The notes under the pieces are model-generated. The model was not told the origin of the DNA, made no database searches, and saw only the letters and a program-made list of their open reading frames with translations. Made by a program: the position numbers and the translations under genes. DNA of 52,319 nucleotides from an alpha proteobacterium BAL199 (GTDB lineage: Bacteria; Pseudomonadota; Alphaproteobacteria; Thalassobaculales; Thalassobaculaceae): the NCBI GenBank assembly GCA_000171835.1, contig ABHC01000030.1:1-52319 (forward strand), given 5' to 3'. Position 1 is the stretch's first letter. Every line of letters begins with the position of its first letter. Of this stretch, positions 24,448 to 33,673 are shown one piece after another.

Positions 24448-26745
24448 TCAATCGTGCAGGGCTGCGCGTGCCTCCGACGCGGCGCGCCGGGCGACCGAAG
24501 CCAGGTGATCCTCGATCGCCATGGCGAGGCGATCCGGATCGCCCGCGCCATCGAGAACTATCCGCACCGCGCCTTCGGCGATCGTGATCGTCAGGTTCGA
24601 CGGAGTCGTCGACGCTGCCGCTGGTGCTGGCGGCATCACCCGACCGCCGGCATCCAACGCGATCGGCAAAGAACCGGCAGCGATGGACGGGACGCCCGAC
24701 GGAATCTGACCTGTTGGCGGCACGAGCAGCGCGGGCGCGACGGGCGAGCGCAGGCTCGGGATCATCCTGGCCGCAGCCTGGGCCACCCCGCCGAGCCTAT
24801 CTGCATCGGTCCCTGGTTCCGGCCAGGACGGCATAACGACCATGGGTGATGGTATGGGCATGGACACGGTCGGCATTACGACCGGCTCCGATGGCGTTAC
24901 GGCGGACGGCACGACTGTCTCCCCGCCGCGCTCCTGTGCCGTGCCATTCAGCGAGCGGTTCGCGATCTTCGCATCGACGATCCGCGGTGCCGGTGGCACA
25001 ACGATGATGTCGCTCAACAGGCGTGTCGACGGAGCGCGCGCCGATCCGGTCGCCGATCCGCGGTTCGCTGGCTCGGCCGGCACGGGAACAGCCGGGGCGC
25101 TCATGGTCAGGTCGATCCCGAGCTGCGCCTTCACCCACTCCGGCATCCACTCGGTGAGCCCTGCGACGGCGTCCCGGAGCCATGCCTGCATGGCGGCCCA
25201 GCGGTCGCGCAGGCCATCCCAGAGACGCCCGGCCCACTCCGACCCGAGTGCGAACAGATCGACGCCGGTCAGCCACTCCACCAGCGTGCGGACGGCATCG
25301 GCCACGAATGTGACAGGGCTGAACGCATCGAGAACCGACACCACGCCCTGGACGAACCCCTGATCGAAGGCGGCGCGGATCGGTTCCCAGAACGACAGTA
25401 GCCAGGCCCGGATCGGCTCCCAGTGCTGGACGATCAGATAGATAGCACCGGCCAAGGCCGCGATGCCGGCGACGATCCATGTGATCGGGCTGGCGAGCAG
25501 TGCGGCCGTCATGCCCCAGATCGCTGGAACAGCGGTAGCGATGGCAGGGACCAAGCCGGCGACGAACTTCGCCGCCAAGAGCCCGGTGCTAGCGATCACC
25601 GGCACGAGGACGGCAGCGACCTGGAGGACCGCCGGGACCAGCATCGCGAAGGCCAAGACGAGTGGCCCGGCGACCCACGCTGCCAGTCCGCCGACAGCGA
25701 CCATCGTCGGCCCGCCGAGCAGATCGACCAGCGGCTTGACCGCCTCGATACCCGTTTGGACACGGGCCCAGAGAGCGGCGAGTTCCTGGCGCAAGGTGCT
25801 CGCGGGATCGAGCAGTGCGGTGATGACTGCCTTCAGCCGCTCGATCCAGTCGGTCACCGTGTCGAGCACGAGCGCGCGGTTCTCGGCGACCCAGGCGCGC
25901 AGCGTGTTCACCAGGTCGTCCGCGACCGGCACCAGTTGCTCGCCGATCGAGCGACCGACGGCGGCGACCTGACGATGCAGGCGTTCCAGGTTGTCGTTGA
26001 ACGCCTCGCCCTGCTTGGCGGCAGTCTCTGACATGATCAGGCCGAGACGTTCGGCCTCGGCACCCATCTCGGCAAGGCCGTCCCGTCCGCTGTTCAGGAG
26101 CGGCATCAGGTTCGCACCGCTGCGGCCGAACACGGCGATGGCGAGTGCGGTCTTCTCGGCACCCTCGGGCATCCGCGACAACGCTTCGGCTACATCCGAG
26201 AAGATCGCCTCGGTCGGCCGGATGGCGCCGGCAGCGTCGTAAATGGCGACGCCGAGCTGCCCAAAGGCCTCGGCCTGCTCGCGCCCGCCATCGGCAGCTT
26301 GAGCCGCGGTGTTGGAGAGCTTCTGGAGTGCCCCCACCAGTTCGCTCGCCTCGGCACCGCTCATGGCGGCGGCGTAGGCCAGCCGCTGGAACGGCTCAAC
26401 ACCGACGCCGGCCCGCTGGGCGTTCTTTACCATCTGGTCGCCCTGGTTGGCGGTGCCCAGCACCAGCCCGGTGATGGCCGCCGCCGCACCGCCTGCCAGC
26501 AGGCCGACCCGGGTGAGGCTGGTGCCGGCCGCAGCACCGACGCCGGCGAGCCGGTCGCCCAGCTTCTGGATCGAGCGGCCGAGACGCTCCAACCCGGCCT
26601 CGCGGCCGAGCCGGCCGACGGCAGCCTGGAGGGCAGCGATCGGCTGCAGCATGCCGCTGACGGCCTGGTTCATGCGGCGCACAGGTGCGGTCAGCGCATC
26701 GACGGCGGCGATGGTGACGGATACCTGGGTGTTCGCCTTGGCCAT
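24448..26745 (-). CDS. Phage tail tape measure protein
   Basis: The 765-residue protein starts at an ATG overlapping the E' stop (TGATG); a GTG one codon earlier is possible. The N-terminal helices VSVTIAAVDALTAPVRRMNQ and LQAAVGRLGREAGLERL, the RVGLLAGGAAAAITGLVLG segment, and DQMVKNAQRAGVGVEPFQRL are typical of P2-type tape measures. The middle carries several hydrophobic helices. The C-terminal quarter is Pro/Val-rich low complexity. It sets tail length and is expelled on infection. Confidence 0.9.
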   Translation of the reverse strand: MAKANTQVSVTIAAVDALTAPVRRMNQAVSGMLQPIAALQAAVGRLGREAGLERLGRSIQKLGDRLAGVGAAAGTSLTRVGLLAGGAAAAITGLVLGTANQGDQMVKNAQRAGVGVEPFQRLAYAAAMSGAEASELVGALQKLSNTAAQAADGGREQAEAFGQLGVAIYDAAGAIRPTEAIFSDVAEALSRMPEGAEKTALAIAVFGRSGANLMPLLNSGRDGLAEMGAEAERLGLIMSETAAKQGEAFNDNLERLHRQVAAVGRSIGEQLVPVADDLVNTLRAWVAENRALVLDTVTDWIERLKAVITALLDPASTLRQELAALWARVQTGIEAVKPLVDLLGGPTMVAVGGLAAWVAGPLVLAFAMLVPAVLQVAAVLVPVIASTGLLAAKFVAGLVPAIATAVPAIWGMTAALLASPITWIVAGIAALAGAIYLIVQHWEPIRAWLLSFWEPIRAAFDQGFVQGVVSVLDAFSPVTFVADAVRTLVEWLTGVDLFALGSEWAGRLWDGLRDRWAAMQAWLRDAVAGLTEWMPEWVKAQLGIDLTMSAPAVPVPAEPANRGSATGSARAPSTRLLSDIIVVPPAPRIVDAKIANRSLNGTAQERGGETVVPSAVTPSEPVVMPTVSMPIPSPMVVMPSWPEPGTDADRLGGVAQAAARMIPSLRSPVAPALLVPPTGQIPSGVPSIAAGSLPIALDAGGRVMPPAPAAASTTPSNLTITIAEGAVRIVLDGAGDPDRLAMAIEDHLASVARRAASEARAALHD

Positions 26746-26858
26746 CACCGTCCTCCTGATCGCTCGGCGGCAAGCCGGCGCCAGTCGAGCAGCTCATCGG
26801 TGTCCATGGCGTCCATCACCTCGGGCGGCCAGTGGAATACCAGGGCGACATCGGCCAT
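26745..26858 (-). CDS. GpE-prime-like tail assembly extension
   Basis: This frame encodes 37 residues, MADVALVFHWPPEVMDAMDT then DELLDWRRLAAERSGGR, the pattern of P2 E' (FHWPxxxMxxMxxxELxDWR). In P2 this segment is made mainly as the end of an E+E' fusion by -1 frameshifting, and the layout here allows the same (see 26900-26906). An independent ATG also exists. It works as a tail assembly chaperone with the tape measure. Confidence 0.85.
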   Translation of the reverse strand: MADVALVFHWPPEVMDAMDTDELLDWRRLAAERSGGR

Positions 26859-26887
26859 GGCTGCACGAACAGAAGCCGGGGCCGCCC

Positions 26888-27160
26888 CTATCGCGTGGTA
26901 AAACCCGCGACCACGTCTCCGAGCGTGGCGAGGTCGGCAGCGTCCAGCTCGTCGACCTCAGCGGGCGCGAGTTCGGCCAACTGGCCGATCAGGTAGAGCG
27001 TGCGCTCCATCTCCGAGCCCTTGACCTTGTCCATGCGGCGAAGGTCGCCGACCTTGGGGCGGCGCAGCGTGACACTGGCAAGCGTGCGGCCCTGGACGGT
27101 GACGGGGACCAGCAGATCGATGGTCACCGAGGCGTCGGGGGCGATGGCGGTCGTGGTCAT
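26888..27160 (-). CDS. Phage tail assembly protein E
   Basis: The 90-residue protein begins MTTTAIAPDASVTIDLLVPV and includes VTLRRPKVGDLRRMDKVKG, the P2 gpE-type tail assembly chaperone pattern. Four codons before its TAG stop the zero frame reads GCG GGT TTT ACC, containing the slippery heptamer G GGT TTT. A -1 shift there would fuse its first 87 residues to a 14-residue linker and the 37-residue E' (about 138 residues in all). Confidence 0.88.
   Translation of the reverse strand: MTTTAIAPDASVTIDLLVPVTVQGRTLASVTLRRPKVGDLRRMDKVKGSEMERTLYLIGQLAELAPAEVDELDAADLATLGDVVAGFTTR
26900..26906 (-). promoter_or_regulatory. Predicted -1 ribosomal frameshift site (G GGT TTT)
   Basis: On the minus strand GGGTTTT fits the X XXY YYZ rule with zero-frame codons GGT and TTT. 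After the slip the reading is TAC CAC GCG ATA, and the -1 frame stays open through the E' ATG to its TGA at 26745. The homologous gene pair of phage P2 uses -1 frameshifting. A stimulatory structure downstream was not evaluated. Confidence 0.7.
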
Positions 27161-27203
27161 GGGATCCTCGCGATCAATGTCAGGTCGGTTGCGGCAATAG
27201 CGA

Positions 27204-27716
27204 TCAGAGACCGAGCGCGGTGCGCTGGCCTTCGAGCTGGTCCTTGCCGTCGATCAGGCGGACGAGATTGGGGATGTCGATCTCGACGAGGTCGCGGTCG
27301 GCGATGGCGAGCTTGTAGTAGGAGCAGGCCATCTTGACGGTGAGGCCGTTACGGTCGCCGACCTTCCAGGTGCCGGAATCCAGTTCCTGCCAGCCGCCGC
27401 GGAGGTTGACGACGACGGCCTGGGCCGCGCCGCCCTGGGCCTGGATGGCGCCGCGCACGGTGACCGGGATGGCGTCGCGGCCGAGCAAGCCGAAGGTCGC
27501 GAACACCGCCTCGTCCAGCTCGGCGAGCATCAGCGTCGCTTCGAGCGCCTCCATCCCCATGTCGAGGCGGACCGGCGCATCCATGCCGCCGGCACGGTGC
27601 TCCTCGGTCTTCACGGTCAGCTTCGGCAGGGTGATCTCGTCGACGCGGCCGGCATAGCCGCGACCGTCGACGAAGAGGTTCAGGTTCTTCAGCACGCGCG
27701 GCAGCTGGATCGCCAT
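27204..27716 (-). CDS. Phage major tail tube protein FII
   Basis: The 170-residue protein begins MAIQLPRVLKNLNLFVDGRG and contains VDEITLPKLTVKTEEHRAGG, PVRLDMGMEALEATLMLAEL and the end DLVEIDIPNLVRLIDGKDQL, all typical of P2 FII. It polymerises into the inner tube. It follows the sheath gene with a one-base overlap. Confidence 0.92.
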   Translation of the reverse strand: MAIQLPRVLKNLNLFVDGRGYAGRVDEITLPKLTVKTEEHRAGGMDAPVRLDMGMEALEATLMLAELDEAVFATFGLLGRDAIPVTVRGAIQAQGGAAQAVVVNLRGGWQELDSGTWKVGDRNGLTVKMACSYYKLAIADRDLVEIDIPNLVRLIDGKDQLEGQRTALGL

Positions 27717-28912
27717 CAGAGGATCTCCACGAGGTAGTCGTTCACCAGGTGCGAGCGGAAGGTGACGTGCTCGGCCGGGTATGGCGGGGTGAAGTCGAGG
27801 TTGAAGTAGACCTTGCCCTGGGCGAGGTTGGCCGGGCTGTTCAGGTCTGGATCGGGCCAGCAGCGCCCGCCGAGAATGGCGCCCTGAGCCTTCAGCGCGC
27901 GCAGATAGGCGTTCACGCCCTCGCTCACGTCTTCGAGGTAGGTCCGGGTGATGTTGCGGTCGACGGCCCAGAGATGGGCGCGCAGCAGGCTGTCGTTGAT
28001 GAGGTCGGCGGTGCGGCGCACGGAGAGGAAGGCGAACTTCGGATCAGCCGAACAGGTACGGTTGCCCCAGAGCCGGAAGCCGTCCTCGCGGATGATGGTG
28101 GCGACCTCGTTCTCGTTCAGGTGATTGGCCCGGCTGTTCGGGTCGCCGAGCGCGAAATCCACCGGTCTGGAGGTGCCGACGATGCCGAACATCTCCTGGT
28201 TCGAGGGCGACCACCAGAAGCCGCGGTCGTTGTCGATGCGGGCGATCATGCCGGCGACGCGGGCGCTTGCCGGCTCCGGCACGATGGCGCCGTCGCGTGC
28301 CACCATCACCCAGGGATCGACGACGTAGACGCGGGCGCTGCCCCAGTCGCCGCGGAAGGCGACGGCGTCAGCATCCGACGTGTTCGGCCCGTCGGCGATG
28401 ATCACTGCCCTCAGGCGTTCGGCGATGCCGAGCAGTTCGGCCACGACGGCATTGGCGAGCAGACCGTCAGGACCGGCGGCCTGCCGGTGGGTGAACCCCG
28501 GGGCGATCAGGATGCGGGGCGTGACGCCGAGGCTGGCCTGGGCGCCCATCAGCGCGTGGACGCCGGTGTAGACGCCGGTTCCGGGATCCACACCGCCGAT
28601 GACGTTGGCCTCGGTCTCGGCGACGTCGGCGCCTTCAGCGACGCGAACCACCACGACCATGGCGCCGGCCTGGTCGAAGATGCCGTCGAGGGCGGCCGGC
28701 AGGGTGCCGGCGAAATTGCCGGTGGTGTCGAGGCTGGCGAGGGCGGCGAGGGATCCGGCAACCAGGACCGAGGTGTCGAGCGGGAAGGCCGTGGGATCGG
28801 CGTCGGGTGCCGTGCCGACCAGACCGATCACCGAGGATTTCACCGTGCGGATCGGCCGTGGCCCGGTGTCGATCTCGACGACCTCGACGCCGTGCAGGAA
28901 CTGCTCGGGCAC
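27716..28912 (-). CDS. Phage contractile tail sheath protein FI
   Basis: About 398 residues of P2 FI-type sheath: PEQFLHGVEVVEIDTGPRPI, RTVKSSVIGLVGTAP, DWGSARVYVVDPWVMV, RANHLNENEVATIIREDGFR, WGNRTCS, and the C terminus YPAEHVTFRSHLVNDYLVEI. Almost the whole protein is present. A GTG at 28910-28912 could be its native start, but IS21 sequence begins immediately upstream, so promoter and ribosome site are gone. The baseplate, fibre, head and replication genes that should precede it are absent. Confidence 0.9.
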   Translation of the reverse strand: MPEQFLHGVEVVEIDTGPRPIRTVKSSVIGLVGTAPDADPTAFPLDTSVLVAGSLAALASLDTTGNFAGTLPAALDGIFDQAGAMVVVVRVAEGADVAETEANVIGGVDPGTGVYTGVHALMGAQASLGVTPRILIAPGFTHRQAAGPDGLLANAVVAELLGIAERLRAVIIADGPNTSDADAVAFRGDWGSARVYVVDPWVMVARDGAIVPEPASARVAGMIARIDNDRGFWWSPSNQEMFGIVGTSRPVDFALGDPNSRANHLNENEVATIIREDGFRLWGNRTCSADPKFAFLSVRRTADLINDSLLRAHLWAVDRNITRTYLEDVSEGVNAYLRALKAQGAILGGRCWPDPDLNSPANLAQGKVYFNLDFTPPYPAEHVTFRSHLVNDYLVEIL

Positions 28913-29651
28913 CCTCGATCTGCTCCACGAACTCGGCCTGCACGGCATGGCCAAGGCCATGAAGGACCTCGACGCCCAGCCCGAGGTCACGCACCTCGAG
29001 CATGCCGAATGGCTCGCCCTGCTGCTCGAGCAAGAGGCCACCCTGCGGCGTCAGAAGCGCTTCGAGAGCCGGGCGCGGGCCGCCAGGCTGCGGCACGACG
29101 CCAGCGTCGAGGACGTCGACTACCGTGCTGCACGCGGCCTCGATCGCGGCCTGTTCCTCAGGCTCGCCTCCTGCGAATGGATCCGCGCCCGTCATAATCT
29201 GCTCCTCACCGGGCCCTGTGGTGCCGGAAAGAGCTGGCTTGCCTGTGCCCTCGGCCACAAGGCCTGCCGGGAGGACCTCGCCGTCGCCTATCACCGCATG
29301 CCGCGGCTGTTCGCCGCCCTCGCCACTGCCAGGGCTGACGGCCGCTACGCCCGCATGCTGCGCTCGCTCGCCCGGCTCGACCTGCTGATCCTCGACGACT
29401 GGGGGCCGGAGCCGCTCGACGCCGAGCAGCGCCGCGACCTCCTGGAGATCGTCGAGGACCGCTACGAGGCCCGCTCGGTCATCGTCACCAGCCAACTGCC
29501 GGTCGACCGCTGGTACGAGGTCATCGGCAATCCCACCATCGCCGACGCCATCCTCGACCGCCTGGTCCACAACGCCCACCGCATCGAGCTCAGGGGTGAC
29601 AGCCTGCGAAAGAAGCGGCCCCCGGAGGTCGCCGCGGCCGCCGCGACTTGA
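28911..29651 (+). pseudogene. istB: IS21-family istB helper ATPase, 5'-truncated
   Basis: The reading TLDLLHELGLHGMAKAMKDL begins abruptly at 28911. Family members have about five residues before it, so the start codon is lost; the first in-frame ATG of the element is at 28947. The rest is complete: AEWLALLLEQEATLRRQKRF, Walker A GPCGAGKSWLACALGHKA, Walker B LLILDDWGPEP, and the C-terminal YADAILDRL-like TIADAILDRLVHNAHRI. istA and the left end are missing, deleted along with the front of the prophage. It is not the partner of the istA at 18953, being from another subgroup. Confidence 0.88.
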
Positions 29652-29790
29652 CCGTCCGACACCGCCCGAACATCATCCCCCACGACCCGGAGGAGCGTGC
29701 CTCAGGTGGCCGGCATCAAATCGGAACGCCGGCCGGCATCGGATCGGAATAGGTGGCCGCCTTCAAATCGGAATAGGTGGCCGGCATCGT
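29652..29790 (+). repeat. IS21-type multiple terminal repeats
   Basis: After istB the motif AGGTGGCCGNCNTCAAATCGGAAT recurs. There is one copy at 29704-29727, a partial one near 29732-29751 (GGCCGGCATCGGATCGGAAT), one near 29752-29775 and a last partial copy near 29776-29795. This is the arrangement of transposase-binding repeats at IS21 right ends. The last copy runs into the IS630 element. Confidence 0.7.
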
Positions 29791-30477
29791 CGGAATCCGC
29801 AACGAGACGACGGTGAGCCGGGAGTTGAAGGCCCTGGGCTACGCCAGACTGTCGGCCCGCCCGCGCCATCACGCTCAGAACGGACCGGCGATGGAGGCGT
29901 TTAAAAAAACTTCCCGGACACGCTGGCGGAGATCCGCGGCCAGCTCCCATCGGGCACGCCCATAGAGATCTGGTTCCAGGACGAGGCCAGGGTCGGCCAG
30001 AAGAACAAGATCACCCGGCGCTGGGCTCGCCGCGGCACCCGGCCCAGCGCCCCGCACGACCAGCGCACCAAGTCGGTCTACATCTTCGGCGCCATCTGCC
30101 CGGCACGCGGCGCCGGCGCCGCCCTGGTGCTGCCGCGCTGCGACACCAGGGCCATGCAGTGGCACCTCGAGGAGATCGCCTCCCAGGTCGCACCCGGCGC
30201 CCATGGCGTCGTCCTCCTCGACCAGGCCGGATGGCACACCACCAGTAAGCTCGACGTTCCCGCAAACCTCACGCTGCTGTCCCTGCCTCCGAGATCGCCG
30301 GAACTCAACCCGGTCGAGAACATCTGGCAGTTCATCCGCGGAAACTGGCTCTCAAACCGAGTGTTCCGGTCCTACGACGACATCGTCGCTCTCAGCTGCG
30401 ATGCTTGGAACAACCTCATCGACCAGCCGTGGTCCATCATCTCCATCGGCCACAGGAAATGGGCTCATGGGTTCTGA
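29788..30477 (+). pseudogene. IS630-family transposase, 5'-truncated, split by an A7 run
   Basis: The first frame gives TVSRELKALGYARLSARPRH and HAQNGPAMEAFKK. The second gives NFPDTLAEIRGQLPSGTPIE, IWFQDEARVGQKNKITRRWA (first Asp), VVLLDQAGWHTT (second Asp), SPELNPVENIWQFIRGN (Glu), and ends KWAHGF at 30477. The two join by a -1 shift at the run of seven A (29901-29909 region), giving AFKKNFPDT. Some IS630 elements use such slippage, so this may be programmed rather than damage. The N-terminal HTH domains are missing, so this copy is a fragment in any case. Confidence 0.8.
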
Positions 30478-30546
30478 TCAATGCCAATTGGTATAAGTGT
30501 TTCGGGACGGCCCGTCCGGGGTCGAGGCGGGCCCCGGCATCGTCGC

Positions 30547-33500
30547 CTATGCCGGGCGTGCGGGCCGCCGGCGGACCCTGCTCATCAGGACGAACACCGG
30601 CGGGACGAAGAATAGCGCCAGCATGGTCGCGCCGATCATGCCGCCGGAGATCGCCACGGCCAGCGGGGGCCAGAACAGTCCGCCCCAGATAATCAGCGGC
30701 GCGAACCCGCCGATCGTCGTGAGAGTGGTCGACAGGACGTGGCGGGTGCCCTCCATCACGACGCGCCGGACGGCGTCCAGGTCACCCGCCACGGCGGCGG
30801 GATCGTGACGCAGCGCCGAAAGCACCACGATGCTGTCGTTGATCGCCAGCCCGACAAGACCCATGCAGCCGACGACGGCGATGAAGCCCAGCGGTATCCC
30901 GAACAGCCACAGCGACAACAGCCCGCCGCCGATGCTGAGGATCGCCACCGCCACGATGACGGCGGCGGCGGTGAACGAGTTGAACGCCAGTACCAGGCCG
31001 CCGACCAGCAGCAGGGCTAGGGGAGCGAAGACGCTCGACAGGTTGGACTGGGCCTCGCCGCTCTTCTCGGTCTCCCCGCCGAAGCTCATCCGGTATCCCG
31101 GAGGGGCGCGGAAATCGCTTTCGGCCAGCCGTTGCCGGAAGTCGGCGAGCGCCACCGACGGCAGGGTGAAAGGCGTCACGAAGGCCTGGACCGTGTTGGT
31201 CCGTTCGCTGTCGCGCCGGGTCACCAGTGGCGTCGCCGGGACGAGCTTGAAGTCTCCCAGCACGGACAGCGGTACGCTCGCGACGGTGGCGACCCGACCG
31301 TCCAGGACATCGCGTGACGGGCTGTGGATCGCGACGCTGACGACCCGTTCCACCGATGTCCGGTCGATGTCGGTGGTGCGGACGCGGACCGGCAGTTCCT
31401 CGGTTCCTTCGATGACCGATCCGCCGATCACCCCGTCGAGCGTGCTATTGAGGGCGTTCGCTAGGTCGACCGGGGTGAAGCCGGCGAAGGTCGCCTCGTC
31501 CAGCTTGGGTTCCAGGACGAGGCGCGGGCGTCCACCGGTGATCGTCGCCCGGGTATAGGTGACGTTGCGGGTGCCGCTGAGGATCCGGCGGATCTGCGCC
31601 CCCAGGTCGCTCAGGACCTCGAGGTCCGGGCCGGACAGGCGGACCTCGATCGGTGCCCCGCCCGGCGGTCCCTGCTCGTAGGGGAGGGCGAGGATGAAGG
31701 CGTTGGGCAGCGCATCGCTCAGGCGTGCCGGCAGGGTCCTCAGGACCTCGAAGGTGTCGTCGGCCGATTTGGTTTCGACGAAGCCGGCGGCGAAGTTGGG
31801 CGCCGGGTCGTCCGCAAGCGTGACGTTGTAGAAGACCCTGGGCGGGTTCTCGCCGAGGAAGAACACGCCGTCTCGGACCCCGACGTACTCGTCCAGTATC
31901 CCGCGGATGACCTGGACGGCCTCCGCCGTCTGCTCCAACGATGCGTTGTCGGGGAGCTTGAGCTGCAACTGGAACTGATCGCGGTCGACGACCGGAAAGA
32001 ACTGCGGCACCAGGCTCCCCGCCGCGACGAATCCGCTGGCCGGGATGACGATCGCCGCGAGTATGCCGAGCGAGGGGCGGGCGAGGCTGGCCGCGACCAG
32101 CCGGCCGTAGACCTTCGAAAGCCGCGGCAGTGACAATCCGTCGTGCAGCAGGCTGCGAGGCCCGCCGGCTTCGCCGGTCGCTGTCCCGGACCGGTCGAGA
32201 TAGGCCGCGATGGCCGGCAGCACGGTCAGCGACAGCATGAACGAGAAGCAGACCGACAGGACCACCGTGATACCGAGCGAGCCGACGAACTCTCCGGCCC
32301 CGCCAGGCATCAGGGTGAGCGGCAGAAAGGTGAGTGCGGTCGTCGCCGACGAGGCAAGGAGCGGGACGAATAGCCGGCCCACCGTCTCGCGAATCGCATG
32401 GCCGCGGTCGAGCCCGCGTCTGCGCCCCTTATGATACTCGTCGATGCTGACGATCGCGTTGTCGATCAGCAGCCCGAGGGCGATGATCAGGCCGGTCAGG
32501 GAAACCTGATGCAGCGGCACCTTGAGAAATCCGAGGACGATCATGACCGCCAGCAGCGTCAGCGGCAGGGCCGACGCGACCAGGAGGGCGGTACGCCATC
32601 CCATGGTCATGAACAGGACCGCAACCACCAGGCCCGCACCGAGCAGAAGGTTGCCGAGAAGCGAGCCCAGGCGCTGGGCGGTCTGGCGGCTCTGGTCGAA
32701 CAGGGTTTCCGCTTCGACGCCCTCGGGCATCGTCGCCCGAAACCGATCCAGGAGATCGTTCAACCCCGCCACCCAGCGATCGACCCGACGCCCGTCCGCC
32801 ATCTTGATGGCGACAACGACGGTCGGCTTGCCCCGGACCAGAACGCGGGTCGCCTGCGGCTCCCGCAGCCTCTTCGACACCTGGGCGACGTCTCCGACCC
32901 GCAGCAGTTCGCCGCCTGCGGACCTGTGCAACGGTATGCGCCGGATCTGATCAAGGGATTCGAGCTCCCCGTCGACCTCCAGGACCAGGTTGCTTCGTTC
33001 GCTCTGCACCTGGCCGGCGGCGACTTTCACGTCCGCGCCGCGGATTGCCGTGGCGATGTCCTGGGTGGTCAGGTTCTTGGAGGCCAGCACCGAGAGCGGA
33101 ACGCTGACCTCGATCTCCTCCTCAGGAACGCCATACAACTGGACTTCGCGGGTCCCGGGAAACGCCACGACCCGCTGTTCCAGTTCCCGGGCGAGCCTCC
33201 GGAGCAGTCCCAGCTGGATCTTCTCGTCCAGGTGCCAGGTCAGGCCGACCAGATAGGTGAACGCGGCCGTCGTTCCGACGGTGACTTCCGGAACCGACGC
33301 ATCGTCCGGCAAACGGACGGATGTCATCTTGGACCGGATCAGGGTCCACACCGGGTCGCTGTCGGTGACGTCGTCGTCGAGTTCGATATAGACGGCTGAG
33401 AACCCGGTCTGCGATCGCGAGGTGAGGTGCTTGATCTGGTCGACCTCGGAAAGGGCCGCCTCGATCTTCTCGGTCACCAGCGACTCGACGCGCATCGCGC

Positions 33501-33657
33501 TGGCGGCAGGGAGATAGACCTTCACGTCGCCGTAGCGGGGCACGACCTCGGGGTCTTCCTGGCGGGGCAGGGCGTCCAGCGCCGTCAGACCGCCGATCGT
33601 CAGCAGGGCGATCACCAGGATGGTCAGCCTCGGCCAACGGAAGAAAAGGTCGCGCAT
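30547..33657 (-). CDS. RND-family efflux transporter (AcrB/HAE1-like)
   Basis: The 1036-residue inner-membrane pump has the family outline: N-terminal helix (LTILVIALLTIGGLTALDAL), porter domain (DPVWTLIRSKMTSVRLP; ASKNLTTQDIATAIRGADVK), the TM4 region with the proton-relay acid (LGLLIDNAIVSIDEYHKG), a second porter half, and C-terminal helices (GCMGLVGLAINDSIVVLSAL). The length is complete. It follows the adaptor gene by 16 bases, so the two are co-expressed. No outer-membrane channel gene is nearby, so it must share TolC. It lies on the same strand as the lipid genes upstream. A lipid or hydrophobic substrate is plausible but unproven. Confidence 0.92.
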   Translation of the reverse strand: MRDLFFRWPRLTILVIALLTIGGLTALDALPRQEDPEVVPRYGDVKVYLPAASAMRVESLVTEKIEAALSEVDQIKHLTSRSQTGFSAVYIELDDDVTDSDPVWTLIRSKMTSVRLPDDASVPEVTVGTTAAFTYLVGLTWHLDEKIQLGLLRRLARELEQRVVAFPGTREVQLYGVPEEEIEVSVPLSVLASKNLTTQDIATAIRGADVKVAAGQVQSERSNLVLEVDGELESLDQIRRIPLHRSAGGELLRVGDVAQVSKRLREPQATRVLVRGKPTVVVAIKMADGRRVDRWVAGLNDLLDRFRATMPEGVEAETLFDQSRQTAQRLGSLLGNLLLGAGLVVAVLFMTMGWRTALLVASALPLTLLAVMIVLGFLKVPLHQVSLTGLIIALGLLIDNAIVSIDEYHKGRRRGLDRGHAIRETVGRLFVPLLASSATTALTFLPLTLMPGGAGEFVGSLGITVVLSVCFSFMLSLTVLPAIAAYLDRSGTATGEAGGPRSLLHDGLSLPRLSKVYGRLVAASLARPSLGILAAIVIPASGFVAAGSLVPQFFPVVDRDQFQLQLKLPDNASLEQTAEAVQVIRGILDEYVGVRDGVFFLGENPPRVFYNVTLADDPAPNFAAGFVETKSADDTFEVLRTLPARLSDALPNAFILALPYEQGPPGGAPIEVRLSGPDLEVLSDLGAQIRRILSGTRNVTYTRATITGGRPRLVLEPKLDEATFAGFTPVDLANALNSTLDGVIGGSVIEGTEELPVRVRTTDIDRTSVERVVSVAIHSPSRDVLDGRVATVASVPLSVLGDFKLVPATPLVTRRDSERTNTVQAFVTPFTLPSVALADFRQRLAESDFRAPPGYRMSFGGETEKSGEAQSNLSSVFAPLALLLVGGLVLAFNSFTAAAVIVAVAILSIGGGLLSLWLFGIPLGFIAVVGCMGLVGLAINDSIVVLSALRHDPAAVAGDLDAVRRVVMEGTRHVLSTTLTTIGGFAPLIIWGGLFWPPLAVAISGGMIGATMLALFFVPPVFVLMSRVRRRPARPA

Positions 33658-33673
33658 CGCCCGCCTCCGTGCC

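Noticed and set aside
28599-28910. Upstream extension of the istB frame
   Set aside because: It is the antisense of the phage sheath gene; IS21 similarity starts only at 28911.
21358-28912. Complete R-type tailocin
   Set aside because: Sheath, tube, tape measure and lysis genes are present, but baseplate (W, J, I), fibre and regulatory genes are absent and the operon has lost its upstream end.
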